Assembly (NCBI GenBank): GCA_016711705.1
Contig: JADJSK010000012.1
Span: 136,704-200,703, forward strand
Length of the DNA: 64,000 nt
Source of the DNA: Candidatus Brachybacter algidus
GTDB lineage: Bacteria > Bacteroidota > Bacteroidia > Chitinophagales > Saprospiraceae
Direction: 5' to 3'
Numbering within the stretch: the first letter of the stretch is position 1; each line of letters opens with the position of its first letter. This document shows positions 39,768 to 49,588 of this stretch, piece by piece. The notes under the pieces are model-generated. The model saw only the letters and a list, made by a program, of their open reading frames with translations. It searched no databases and had not been told where the DNA came from. Position numbers and translations under genes: made by a program.

Positions 39768-41733
39768 TTATTTCTCTACTTTCTTGTCCCCCTCCTTTTT
39801 CATTTCTTCCGCTTTCCTATCCTCTTTCAATTTCATCTCAGCCTTTTTCTTATCAACCTTAGCTTTGTCACTTGCATCATTTCTGATTTTCTTATCCACT
39901 TTTTTCTGAGTAGCGGCCTTGTCTTGAGCATCTTTTTTGTCGTCCTTTTTCTGTTGGTCAGCCTTATCCTCTAATGCCTTTTTTTCTTCAGGACTAGCTT
40001 TTTTAACCCCTCCACCCAGGAATGCCTTCCAGCGTTCTTCCTTTCTTGAGGATGTCCGGAGCTTTTCCTTTGAAAGCAATTGCTGTGGTACAGTCAAATA
40101 TATTGAACCAGATCAATGCAAAAAATCCTTTGAAAAATGGTCGCTCAGAAACGATGTTCACCGCCTTGACCTCGTTTTTATCTTTTAAATTATCCGTGCG
40201 GACTTTGATCAGATTGGCAAGGAAAGATATGACTTTCTTCTCTTCCAACTTTTTCGTTTCGTCATCTTTTTGGAAGATATTGACCTTAAGATCTGAGTAT
40301 ATTAATTCCATAGAACCTGTCGCGGTCTTAGCATCACCTTTGGAAGTATAATTTAATGACTTTAGATTGAAACTTTCCGTTTCAGCCATACCCAGATTTT
40401 TGATTACCGGGTTGATTTGTTCCGCCTTTAGTCCGGTCAATGTCGCATCAGCTTCATATCTCCCTTTGTCATCTCTTAGATCAAAAGCCAGACGGGCTGT
40501 CATAGGACTGCCACCTTGGAAAGTGGCTTTCGCATTTAGTTCGCTCCATGGATTCTGCCTCACCAGCGATCTGACATTGGTGATGTTGGTCATGGTGCCA
40601 TTGATATTCCCAAAAGTCAGCACTCCTTCCTTTTTGGTATTAAACCCTTTTTCTGTGTAAACTAAAGTTGACTTTTTTATAAGTAATTCTCTGATATCTA
40701 AGGCAAATGGAAGGTTAACTATGGTTTGATTTGGATAAGAACCATTTTTGCTATCAGGAGGATCACCAAAAGATTTGTCTTTATAAATGCCAAATTTTGC
40801 GCCACGAATGGAGATAGATTTTGCTTTGACTAAGCCCTTGTTAATTATGTCTACACTTCGAATTCCCTTGACCTGCAAAAATGGAACGTCAATTGTTGCC
40901 TCGCTTACTGCATGATTTTTTGAACGGTAAAATGCAGCATGAGAAGCATTTGGCGTCATTTTTAAATTTGCAATTTCCAGATAGGATGACTTATGATCAT
41001 AATCACATTTTTCGACAGAGAATGTGTACATGTCATTGCCCATGATGCCTTTAAAATTGCGAATGGCAGTCTTGAATTCTTTCGAATAAATGAATCGGGT
41101 AGTGTCAGATGCGGATGTGGAATCCACCAGCAGATCCTTAAACTTAAGGTCAATTTCAGCAAATTTCCAAAACGGTTTCTTTTTGTCGAGTTTTCCGGCG
41201 GGATCGTATGACATTTTTCCTTTGACGATGTTGATATTGCCAATTTCTATTGAATTAATATCTTTTTTTATCCTGTCATAAAGGTTTGTGATGATGGGTG
41301 CTTTCGTGGTGTCTTCGACTGTTTTTTTGTATTGATAAATATTGAAATCGGCTCCTACAAGATCAATTGATTTAATTTTAATGTCTTTATTATCCTGAAC
41401 AAGTTTTAAGATATTAATTCCTTCTATCAGGATATTTTCCACTTTACCATCGAAGATCACTTCCGGCAATGTGTTATTTGCCTGCATCTTTTTAAATATC
41501 TCCTGGTTGATGGTGACTTCGACGCCATTGATGCGAGCCCCGTTGAATGAGCCGGTAACTTCATAATCGCGAATTTTCAAAGAATAAAGACTATCGCTCC
41601 CATCTACAATTATTTTATTGAGGTTTTCAACGATATCCTCTTTCTTAAGGTCATTGACAGTTACTTTTAGTACTATAAGGATCGTCACTGCGATGGCTGC
41701 AACGATGAATAAGAATATGATTAATTTTTTCAA
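39768..41733 (-). CDS. AsmA/DUF748-like protein with Lys-rich tail, one frameshift
   Basis: The main frame (576 codons) starts with a membrane anchor (LIIFLFIVAAIAVTILIVL) followed by long repetitive beta structure (DVIxxGxINILK..., IEIGNINIVKGKM, RELLIKKSTLVY) as in AsmA/TamB-type envelope proteins that may shuttle lipids. It ends out of frame at 40003. A shift near 40045 joins it to a tail of about 95 residues, ERWKAFLGGG then a run rich in K, D and E (KKDDKKDAQDKAATQKK) ending at 39768. AsmA relatives in this phylum often end with DCTTAIAFKGKAPD-like text, so the tail is probably native. Confidence 0.75.
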
Positions 41734-42200
41734 ATGCTGTTTTTTTCAATATAAATTCAAATGAAAAATTCTTCCAGGCCTCCTTTTCTCAATTTAATAA
41801 GCAAAGGATATCATTAAATTTTTCGAAGTATTAAAATCTAATTGGATTTAATCCACCCAGCTATTTACTGACACTACTTTTGCAAAATCTGTAAAACCTG
41901 TTTAGCCTTTTCATGACTAAGTTTTTCTTTTATAGTGTCTATAACACCTTTATCGCTTAAATCATTTCTTTGTGATTAAAATACAGTCTTGATTTGAGAT
42001 TTATATTAAAGCCATTTACTGTAAATGAACTTCTTTTATTAATTCCTATAATTCTTCATCTATTTAATGGAATTACTCAACGGAAATAGTTTTATCAATT
42101 AATGAAAATTTTATTTAAAAATTAATCCATCGCAGCATGTTGCTAAACAACAAACTTCAAACACAAACATTCTAGAGTATCCATTGTCAAAGTAGATGTT
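41734..42200. other. Intergenic gap with weak coding-like traces
   Basis: On the minus strand, 41874-41970 reads NDLSDKGVIDTIKEKLSHEKAKQVLQ and, after a shift, 41970-42055 reads on without stops, but no start codon or family is recognisable. I treat it as non-coding or a worn remnant. Confidence 0.3.
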
Positions 42201-43281
42201 TTAATTTTCAACTTTTTCCTCTCTATCTCCTTCTTCCTCCTTCCCTTCTTCAATAAATTCCTCCACTTCCTCCATTTCACCTTGTTCCAAATCTTTCACT
42301 TCCTCCTCATTCGTGTCGTCAAAATGATCGATGAAATTTACAATAAAGCGGTAAATGATCCGAGTTAAAATTCTCAAGGGTTTTTAATTCTTCCACAAGA
42401 ATATCCGCAGAGTGATACATTTGATCTATTGGAAAACGAAGTAGCCAATATTTAGCATGAAAGGTGGAGATCAAACCACGCCCCATCCTGGGATCTATGA
42501 GTTTAGAAGTTTTTTTAAATAAAACGGATGAACGAGCCCAGGCGACATTATTAAAGTCACCAACCACGATAGTTGGTTTCTCAAACTTGCGAATGACTTT
42601 TGCGACGGAGAGTAATTCGCCATCGCGCTCCTTACTATTTGGTTCTTCAGTAGGAGTGGGTGGTGGTGGATGGACACCAAATAATCTAAATTCGAAACCA
42701 TCATCAGATATTAATTCACATTCAATGCTTGGAATATCGTCTGCAACGAAATAATTTGTTTTGCTGCTTTTAAACTTAATTTTTGAATAGAGGTGCATTC
42801 CGTAAGTGTTTTCCAGGGCCACTTTTTGTTGAAACGGATAATCTTTTTCTATCACCTCAAGCGCTTTTTCCCAAGCTTTATTGGACTCCATTGTCAATAC
42901 AATGTCCGGTTTTTCACGTTGCACCAGGTCGATAAATCGCTGAAACTGTGTGTTCATCTGGTACACATTAGCCGATATAATGGTAATGCTTTTGGAAGAG
43001 GTGCTACCTTTGGCTGATTCGCCAGACTTATATAATGGTGTGTATTTATACAAAATACTTATCTCATAGATAATTGACAGCAATAATAAGCTCTGAAGAA
43101 TATAAAATTCAGTTTGACGACTCACCAGTAAAAACGCTGCCACAAATACAATAACTTGTAAACCCAAGACCTGCACCATTGCAAAATCAAATGCTCTCAC
43201 CGTCCAATGTTGGAAGGGAAGGAATGGAATAAGGGTGCAGAGGATGAGTATAATTGAGCCTATGATGTAAGTTGTGTACAT
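42201..43281 (-). CDS. Endonuclease/exonuclease/phosphatase-family membrane protein with acidic tail, one frameshift
   Basis: Two or three membrane helices (residues 1-75) are followed by an EEP domain: SANVYQMNT (metal Asn), LTMESNKAW (Glu), LFGVHPPPPT, VVGDFNNVAWARS (Asp/Asn) and NSDHLPLY (Asp-His). The first frame ends at 42319; a one-base shift right after DHLPLYCKF leads into an acidic tail (DDTNEEEVKDLEQ ... GDREEKVEN) ending at 42201. Likely a phosphodiesterase facing the periplasm; substrate unknown. Confidence 0.8.
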
Positions 43282-43341
43282 TGACCAATTTTAATTGATA
43301 GGAACAAGGTGTAATAATAAGGAAAGTTTTATGTTTTGTCT

Positions 43342-43453
43342 GAATCACGGATTAATTTGATTACGCGGATGGCACAGATTTTTTTCTACCCAAATTTTCA
43401 TTCCATTAATTATAAAATCTGTGAAATCATCTAATCCGTAAAATCCGTGATTC
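43342..43453. repeat. Long imperfect inverted repeat of the CTGTGAAATC type
   Basis: GAATCACGGATT...GGCACAGATTTTT (43342-43385) is roughly complementary to AAAATCTGTGAAATC...AAATCCGTGATTC (43414-43453). This motif is repeated between genes in many Bacteroidota and may fold into RNA. Confidence 0.55.
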
Positions 43454-43498
43454 TGACTAACTTTTATTTCCCTATCTTCATCCACCTAAATCCGTCAT

Positions 43499-46474
43499 AT
43501 GCATTTTCGTTTATTTTATACAATAATCTGTTTTCTCCTTACCACAGTAACCTTCGCCCAATCCACCTTCCCTAACAATGGCCCTGCCGACCCGCGTCCC
43601 AACAACGTCATGCTCCGTCGTGCCACCGTCGTCGTGGCTCCCGGCAATGTTCAGACAGGTACTGACATCCTCGTGGAGAAAGGCCGCATCAAAGCCGTCG
43701 GTAAAAACATCGCCCTGCCGCAAGGATGCCAGGAGATAGACTGCTCGGACAAATGGATCTATTCTTCCTTCATCGACTTGTACAGTAATTATGGAGTGAC
43801 CTCATGGCAACCAATAAAATCAGATCAGGGTCGCGGACAAAAACTACTTTCCGAAAAGCCCGGCGCATATTATTGGAATGAATCCATCCACCCTGAGACG
43901 AACGCTTTTGAATACTTCGTTTCCGATGAAAAAGAAGCAAATAACCTGCGTGGACAAGGATTTGGAGTAACTTTATCACAGATCAAAGATGGTATCAGCC
44001 GCGGAAGTGCAGTATTGGTCAGCACCGGAGAGAAAACACCAAGTTCTAACCTCATCATCGATGAACGGGTAGCACAGGGACTTTCATTTTCCAAAGGAAG
44101 CACGAATCAGTCATATCCTTCGTCACAGATGGGCAGCATCGCATTGTTGAGACAATTATATTATGATGGAATAGCACAGGACAAAGCCACCGACGAAAAA
44201 AACCTCAGCATCGAAGCATGGCGCACCAATGCCAATCTAAAAAGCATCATCGCCGTCAATTCTTGGCAGGAAGTGCTGCGTGCCGTAAAAGTTGCAAAGG
44301 AATTTAACAAAATCTACATCATCAAATCCGCCGGTGACGAATACCAGCGCATCGACGCCATCAAGGCCACCAATATGCCCCTCATCATTCCGATCAACTT
44401 CCCGGAAGTGGTCAAGTCCGATGACATCCTCGACCTGGATAAGATCTCACTCGAACAGATCAAACACGTCGCCTTGGCACCGCGCAATCCCGGTTTGCTG
44501 GCACAGAATGGCATCAAATTTGCCATTACATCAGATGGATTAAAAGAGATCAAAGAATTCCGTGAAAAGCTATTACTCGCCGTAGATCACGGTTTGGACA
44601 AGGACAAAGCCCTGGCAGCATTGACGACTGTTCCCGCCGAACTCATCGGTGAAAGCGCACAAATAGGCAGCATCGAAGCGGGCAAATGGGCGAATTTCTT
44701 CGTCATGGACAAAAACTATTTTGACAAAAAGGCAAAGATGACTTCCCACTTCGTCCAGGGTAGAAAATACGAATTGTACAACCTACCCGACTCCACCCGT
44801 GACGGTAAGTTTTTGTTCTCTACGTCCATCGACAATGAAAAGTACAACGTGCACATCACCAAGAGCAATAAGGAGATCAATCTCGTCTATCAGGACACCC
44901 TCAAATACAAGGGCATCATCTCTGTCAACAACAATAAAATCAACTTCTCCCTCGATCCGAAGGGCAGCCTCGACGGTAAATACTGGTCTTGTTCCGGTCG
45001 CCTCGATGGCAAAAACTATTACGGCATCGGTCAGAATCAGGAAGGTGCATCTTTTACGTGGACACTAACCCTCGTCGAAGAGATCCGCGACAAGAAAAAA
45101 GAAGAAAAAGCAGACAGCCTCATCCTCATGCCGGAGACTAAGGTGCTTTATCCATTTGTCGGATATGGCAATGAAAAGCTGCCTGTTGCTGAAAAAGTCC
45201 TCTTCAAAAACGCCACCCTCTGGACCAATGAGGCCGACGGCATCCTCAAAGAAACCGATATCCTCATTGATAACGGCAAGATCGTCCGTTACGGAAAAAA
45301 CCTTTCTGAAGCAGGCGCCAAAGTGATCGACGCCAGCGGCAAACACGTCACATCGGGCGTCATAGACGAACATTCTCACATTGCCATTTCCAATGGTGTC
45401 AACGAAGGCGGCCAGGAGAGTAGTGCAGAGGTGCGCATCGCCGACGTCATCAACAGTGAAGATGTCAACATCTACCGTCAGCTCAGTGGTGGTGTCACTG
45501 CCAGCCAATTGTTGCACGGTTCTGCTAATCCCATCGGCGGACAGGCGGCCATGATCAAGTTGCGCTGGGGTGCTGCGCCGCAGGATCTTCTGATCAAGGA
45601 CGCAGATCAATTCATCAAATTTGCCCTTGGAGAAAATGTAAAACAGGTCAACTGGGGCATCCAGGGGCGCAACCGTTACCCGCAGAGCCGCATGGGAGTA
45701 GAGCAGGTTTACGAGGATTATTTCTCCCGTGCGCAGGCATACATCGCCGACCGCAAGGCCAATCCCAATATGCGCCGCGACCTCGACCTGGAGGCCATCG
45801 CAGAGATCTTGCAAGCCAAAAGGTTTATTACGTGCCACTCTTACCAGCAGGGAGAGATCAACATGCTCATGAAGGTGGCAGATAAATATAAGTTTCGCGT
45901 CAATACCTTCACCCACATCCTCGAGGGTTACAAGGTTGCCGACAAGATGAAGGCACATGGTGTGGGCGCTTCCACGTTTTCCGACTGGTGGGCTTACAAA
46001 TACGAGGTCATCGACGCCATCCCATACAATGGTGCCATCATGCACAGCGTCGGCCTTGTCGTCGCCTTCAACTCTGACGATGCCGAGATGGCCCGCCGTC
46101 TCAATCAGGAAGCGGGTAAAGCCGTCCTTTACGGAGGTGTCCCTGAGGAAGAAGCCTGGAAATTTGTCACGCTCAATCCTGCCAAACTCCTCCACCTCGA
46201 TAGCCGCATGGGCAGCCTAAAGGCCGGCAAAGACGCCGACATCGTCCTCTGGTCCGACAATCCCCTCAGCATCTACGCCGTCGCCGAACAAACCTATGTC
46301 GACGGCATAAAATACTTCGACCGTGCCGAAGACAAGATCAAACAAGCCACCATCGCTCAGGAAAAAATGCGTTTGTTACGCGCTATGGACATGATGAGTG
46401 CAGGAGGTATGAAGAGTGAAGGTGTGCGGCCGAAGAGGGAGGTGTTGTATCATTGTGATAGTGAGGAGGAGTGA
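43499..46474 (+). CDS. Large exported double-domain amidohydrolase-family protein
   Basis: A 991-residue protein with a signal peptide (IICFLLTTVTFAQ) and two amidohydrolase halves. The first (about 30-420) has IDCSDKWIYSSFIDLYSNYG where the HxH metal site should be, so it has lost its ligands. The second (about 560-980) keeps VIDEHSHIA (HxH), a distal HSYQQGEI, HILEGYK, and the closing FNSDDAEM and GKDADIVLWSDNPL. Expected role is periplasmic hydrolysis of a peptide-like or cyclic amide substrate, as in imidazolonepropionase-like enzymes. Codon use is noticeably richer in G+C than neighbours. A 36-codon 3' remnant of a paralogue lies at 49378-49485. Confidence 0.9.
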   Translation: MHFRLFYTIICFLLTTVTFAQSTFPNNGPADPRPNNVMLRRATVVVAPGNVQTGTDILVEKGRIKAVGKNIALPQGCQEIDCSDKWIYSSFIDLYSNYGVTSWQPIKSDQGRGQKLLSEKPGAYYWNESIHPETNAFEYFVSDEKEANNLRGQGFGVTLSQIKDGISRGSAVLVSTGEKTPSSNLIIDERVAQGLSFSKGSTNQSYPSSQMGSIALLRQLYYDGIAQDKATDEKNLSIEAWRTNANLKSIIAVNSWQEVLRAVKVAKEFNKIYIIKSAGDEYQRIDAIKATNMPLIIPINFPEVVKSDDILDLDKISLEQIKHVALAPRNPGLLAQNGIKFAITSDGLKEIKEFREKLLLAVDHGLDKDKALAALTTVPAELIGESAQIGSIEAGKWANFFVMDKNYFDKKAKMTSHFVQGRKYELYNLPDSTRDGKFLFSTSIDNEKYNVHITKSNKEINLVYQDTLKYKGIISVNNNKINFSLDPKGSLDGKYWSCSGRLDGKNYYGIGQNQEGASFTWTLTLVEEIRDKKKEEKADSLILMPETKVLYPFVGYGNEKLPVAEKVLFKNATLWTNEADGILKETDILIDNGKIVRYGKNLSEAGAKVIDASGKHVTSGVIDEHSHIAISNGVNEGGQESSAEVRIADVINSEDVNIYRQLSGGVTASQLLHGSANPIGGQAAMIKLRWGAAPQDLLIKDADQFIKFALGENVKQVNWGIQGRNRYPQSRMGVEQVYEDYFSRAQAYIADRKANPNMRRDLDLEAIAEILQAKRFITCHSYQQGEINMLMKVADKYKFRVNTFTHILEGYKVADKMKAHGVGASTFSDWWAYKYEVIDAIPYNGAIMHSVGLVVAFNSDDAEMARRLNQEAGKAVLYGGVPEEEAWKFVTLNPAKLLHLDSRMGSLKAGKDADIVLWSDNPLSIYAVAEQTYVDGIKYFDRAEDKIKQATIAQEKMRLLRAMDMMSAGGMKSEGVRPKREVLYHCDSEEE

Positions 46475-46479
46475 GGATG

Positions 46480-46503
46480 AAAAGCCAAGTGAATTTGGCT
46501 TTT
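46480..46503 (+). terminator. Hairpin after the amidohydrolase
   Basis: AAAAGCCAA-GTGAA-TTTGGCTTTT starts a few bases after the stop; short T tract. Likely terminator. Confidence 0.6.
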
Positions 46504-46576
46504 CGAGGAGCGAAACGTAAGTAGAGAAAAGTGCTTAAATTTGATAAGAATTTATTTAAAAATAAAAAAACTATTT

Positions 46577-46617
46577 CTATATATTGGCAGTAAATACTTT
46601 TTACTGCCAATATATAG
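46577..46617. promoter_or_regulatory. 18-bp palindrome before AbiE-like antitoxin
   Basis: Perfect arms CTATATATTGGCAGTAAA and complement around TACTT, ending 11 bases before the likely start. AbiEi-type antitoxins are known to autoregulate through inverted repeats, so this is a good operator candidate. Confidence 0.6.
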
Positions 46618-46628
46618 TTGTAACTTAG

Positions 46629-47379
46629 GTGAAAATTTTACAACATCAAAAACGATAGTAACAACAATACTGGAAAAAATTACAAGCTATTTTGATAGAT
46701 ACAAAATCCTAACACGGAATGATATTGAGGATTTTTATTATCAGAATGAGCCAGGGCTATCTCAATCAACTCTCAATTGGCGTATCCATAATTTAGTTAA
46801 AAATGGAAGTTTAGAGCGAATGGGTAGGGGAAAATTTATGGTTGGAAAAAACCAAATATTTGTCCCTGCAATTAAGAATAATCTTAAAGTTTTAAATAAC
46901 AGCGTACTTTCAATTTTTCCTTTCATCGAAATCTGTGTATGGAGTACATCACTTTTCAATGAATTTTCTAAACATCAATCCAATGTAGTTTTTACAATGG
47001 TAGAAGTTGAAAAACCGTTGAGGAATCAGTATTTCTATATTTAAAAGAACATAATAAAAATGTTTTTCTTAATCCAAAGAAAGAACTATTGTCCATATAT
47101 ATAGTAGAAATCAACAACCCTATAATAGTAAAATCATTGGTATCGGAATCTCCGCTCCAAAAAGTAAATACAATATCTACAATTACTATAGAAAAAGCCC
47201 TGGTAGATCTTTATTGTGATGAAGAACTTTTTTTCTTTTTTCAAGGGAAAGAAAGAAGTGTTATTTTTAAAGAAGCTTTTAAAAAATATACAATAAATAA
47301 GAATAAGCTTTTCCGATATGCTTCACGCAGGGGTAAAAGAGAAGATATTGAACAATACATCCAAATTATTGGTATTTAA
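46629..47379 (+). CDS. AbiEi-like (DUF6577) antitoxin, at least one frameshift
   Basis: The N-terminal half (frame to 47044) has a winged-helix domain: SYFDRYKILTRNDIEDFYYQ, STLNWRIHNLVKNGSLERMG and GKFMVGKNQIFVPAI. A shift near 47025 restores VFLYLKEHNKNVFLNPKKE, which leads into the frame ending at 47379 (IYIVEINNPIIVKSLVSESP ... KLFRYASRRGK). Bridged length is about 250. The GTG at 46629 is the best start but its frame needs an extra base in AAAA. It should bind the palindrome upstream and neutralise the AbiEii nucleotidyltransferase downstream. Confidence 0.7.
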
Positions 47380-47400
47380 AGATATTGCCTTTTAATAGTA

Positions 47401-48460
47401 ATGATTGATAAAAAAGAAATAAACTTAAATTGGATCAACTTAGTGTCTAAAGCAAATCGAAATGCTGATAAGATATTGGTAGAAAAGGTTATTCGTGCTT
47501 TATTATTACTAGAAGGATTGGCTATGCAAAATTTAAATTTTGTATTTAAGGAGGAACGGCTTTAATGTTACACTTTAATTCAACTCAGCGTTTATCTATC
47601 GATATAGACATTGTCCTTCCAAAAAAGTTGAAGAGCCTGGATGAAATTTTATCTAAACTATCGGATGAACAAGGCTTTAAAAGGTTTGAATTTCAGAAAA
47701 GGGCATCGCAATCTAATATAGAAAAAGCTCACTATAAATTCTTCTATGTTCCATATCATAAAACGAGTAAAGACGAAGAGTACGTTTTGCTTGACATATT
47801 ATATGAGGAGATTACATATGTTGAATTAATTGAGATTCCTGTCGAATCTTCTTTTACACCACTTTTAGGAGCCTCGATAAAAGTTAAGGTGCCAAGTCTT
47901 GAAGATTTACTAGGGGATAAGCTCACTGCATTTGCTCCTAATACTACCGGAATCCCTTACTATAAAAATAAAGATAGTATGAGTATGGAGATCGTTAAAC
48001 AACTTTACGACATTGGTAATTTGTTTGATGTATCAAAAGCCTTTCAATTATAAAATCAACATTTAAAAGTTTTGTAGCTGTGGAGCTTTCTTACCGAGAT
48101 AGAATTCATCTTTCGATAGAAGACGTTTTAGAAGATATTTTCCAGACGTCTTTGAGCATAGTTAGCCGCGGATTATTGGGGACTGGTAAATTTGAAGAAT
48201 TACAAATTGGTATACAACGGCTCAAGGGATTTATATTTTCAGAAAGTTTCCAAATAGAGAAGGCGATTATTTCAGCATCCAAAGCAGCGTATCTATCAAA
48301 GTTGATACTTTCAGACGCTATTAGTTTTGAAAAATTTGAAGCGCCTTTACAAATAAAGGATTGGACAATTGAGAATCCAAGCTTTAGTAAACTCAATAAA
48401 TTGAAAAAATCTAATCCGCAAGCTTTCTTTTATTGGCATAAGATTGTCAATTTAATTTAA
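47401..48460 (+). pseudogene. AbiEii-family nucleotidyltransferase toxin, several frameshifts
   Basis: The frame from ATG 47401 reads MIDKKEINLNWINLVSKAN to VFK, then one G is missing in GGAGG, breaking the expected GGTAL motif; the next frame continues MLHFNSTQRLSIDIDIVLP (D-I-D metal site) to 48053. Two more shifts near 48037 and 48063 lead into KSFVAVELSYRDRIHLSIEDV, ending at 48460. Bridged, it is a complete AbiEii toxin that would block translation by tRNA modification. The 21-base gap to the antitoxin fits a type IV abiE-like operon. Whether the breaks are real is open. Confidence 0.75.
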
Positions 48461-48586
48461 GATATAAAATAGACTAAATGATCAACTTTCTTTTCTTGAG
48501 AAAGGAAAACTTCTGCAATAAATAGAAATTGAAGCATATTTTCGTCAACAAATTATATAATTTAGCTCATACTTTTACAATTAAAT

Positions 48587-48634
48587 ATTCCGGTCAAAGG
48601 GGGCCACTGATTCCGGTGCAAAAGAGGCCACTTT
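48587..48634. mobile_element. IS21-like terminal repeats, left side
   Basis: Two tandem copies of ATTCCGGT(G)CAAAGGGGGCCACT-type sequence (48587 and 48610). IS21-family ends carry such multiple terminal repeats. No istA or istB gene is adjacent. The same unit in opposite orientation lies at 54610-54674. Confidence 0.5.
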
Positions 48635-48744
48635 ACTACGCTAAAATACTAAAAGGAGATGGAAATACTTCGCCGGGTTTACAAGAGGGCTGGTGATTAA
48701 TTTCAAAAGCACTCTAAATTAAAAATATCTAAAAATAAATAGCA

Positions 48745-49311
48745 ATGGAAAATAATAGCAGGGACACAATTGAAATTAATGAAAATGAGGTTTTCAACAA
48801 AGACAATTTAAATAAAATACGCGAATATATAAATGAAAAATCTAAAGAACAAAGTGCCGCAGAAAAAATAGAACTTGAGATTTTAGCAATTAAATTTAAG
48901 ATGGAAGATTATATCAATGAAAGTAGTAGTAAGAAAGAGATGCAAATTTTTGATTTTGTTAAACTATATTTAAAGACTTTAAATATAAGGCAAAAAAAAT
49001 TAGCCACAGTTTTTGAAATGCAAGACTCCAACCTGTATAAATATTTAAAAGGAGAAAGGAAATTAAATGTAGATATCGTTTTTAAGTTAAGTTCATTTTC
49101 TAATACCCAGCCGGAATTGTGGTATTATATTCAAACTAGAAATGAATTAAATGCTGTATTGAAGGAAAAAGATAGATTAAATAGTTATAAAAGTATAGTT
49201 ATAAAAATTTGGTCTGAGAATTTAAATAGCGACAATTTCTTAACAAGTTGTGCGGCTTTAAAAGGTCTAGAATATAGAGAAATTATATACCGCTATCCAG
49301 AAGGATGTTAA
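48745..49311 (+). CDS. XRE/HigA-like HTH protein
   Basis: A 188-residue protein with a helical N-terminus and an HTH of the antitoxin type (RQKKLATVFEMQDSNLYKYL, KGERKLNVDIVFKL, then QPELWYYIQTRNEL). Its stop overlaps the start of a truncated frame at 49305, so it probably had a partner gene downstream that has been lost. Antitoxin or regulator of a broken module. Confidence 0.75.
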   Translation: MENNSRDTIEINENEVFNKDNLNKIREYINEKSKEQSAAEKIELEILAIKFKMEDYINESSSKKEMQIFDFVKLYLKTLNIRQKKLATVFEMQDSNLYKYLKGERKLNVDIVFKLSSFSNTQPELWYYIQTRNELNAVLKEKDRLNSYKSIVIKIWSENLNSDNFLTSCAALKGLEYREIIYRYPEGC

Positions 49312-49377
49312 ATGAAAAATTATTCCTATTTTGGCAGCAGCTACCTATTTATGATGAAAATAACTTAGGAAAAGATG
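49305..49377 (+). pseudogene. 5' fragment of an unknown partner gene, cut at a junction
   Basis: ATG 49305 overlaps the HTH gene and reads MLNEKLFLFWQQLPIYDEN then NLGKD before entering, out of frame, the amidohydrolase remnant at 49378. This looks like the first 24 codons of a gene coupled to the HTH gene, fused to foreign sequence. I do not recognise its family. Confidence 0.4.
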
Positions 49378-49485
49378 CGTTTGCTGCACGCTATGGACAA
49401 GATGAGTGTTGTTGAGATGAAGAGTGAGGGTGTGAGGCCGAAGAGGGAGGTGCTGTATTGGTGTGAAAGTGTGGAGGGGGAGTAA
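49378..49485 (+). pseudogene. 3' remnant of a second amidohydrolase gene
   Basis: 36 codons ending in TAA read RLLHAMDKMSVVEMKSEG and RPKREVLYWC, nearly the same as the end of the complete amidohydrolase (RLLRAMDMMSAGGMKSEG, RPKREVLYHC). Nothing of the upstream part is left. It suggests the chromosome once had two tandem amidohydrolase genes and that inserted material replaced most of the second. Confidence 0.8.
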
Positions 49486-49588
49486 AAATTATTGAATTTG
49501 GTTTTTAATCAATTTTGTTCCTCGAAAATAATAATGGAATAGGGTTTTGAAAACAAGCTTAAATACGTTAATAGCAAATTTTCTTGAA

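Noticed and set aside
41874..42057. Coding-like text on the minus strand (ending KQVLQILQK)
   Set aside because: No start codon, a frame change and no recognisable family; could be chance in A/T-rich DNA.
45065..46195. 376-codon open frame on the minus strand
   Set aside because: It is antisense to the second domain of the amidohydrolase, arises from that gene's G+C-rich third positions, and has no family features.
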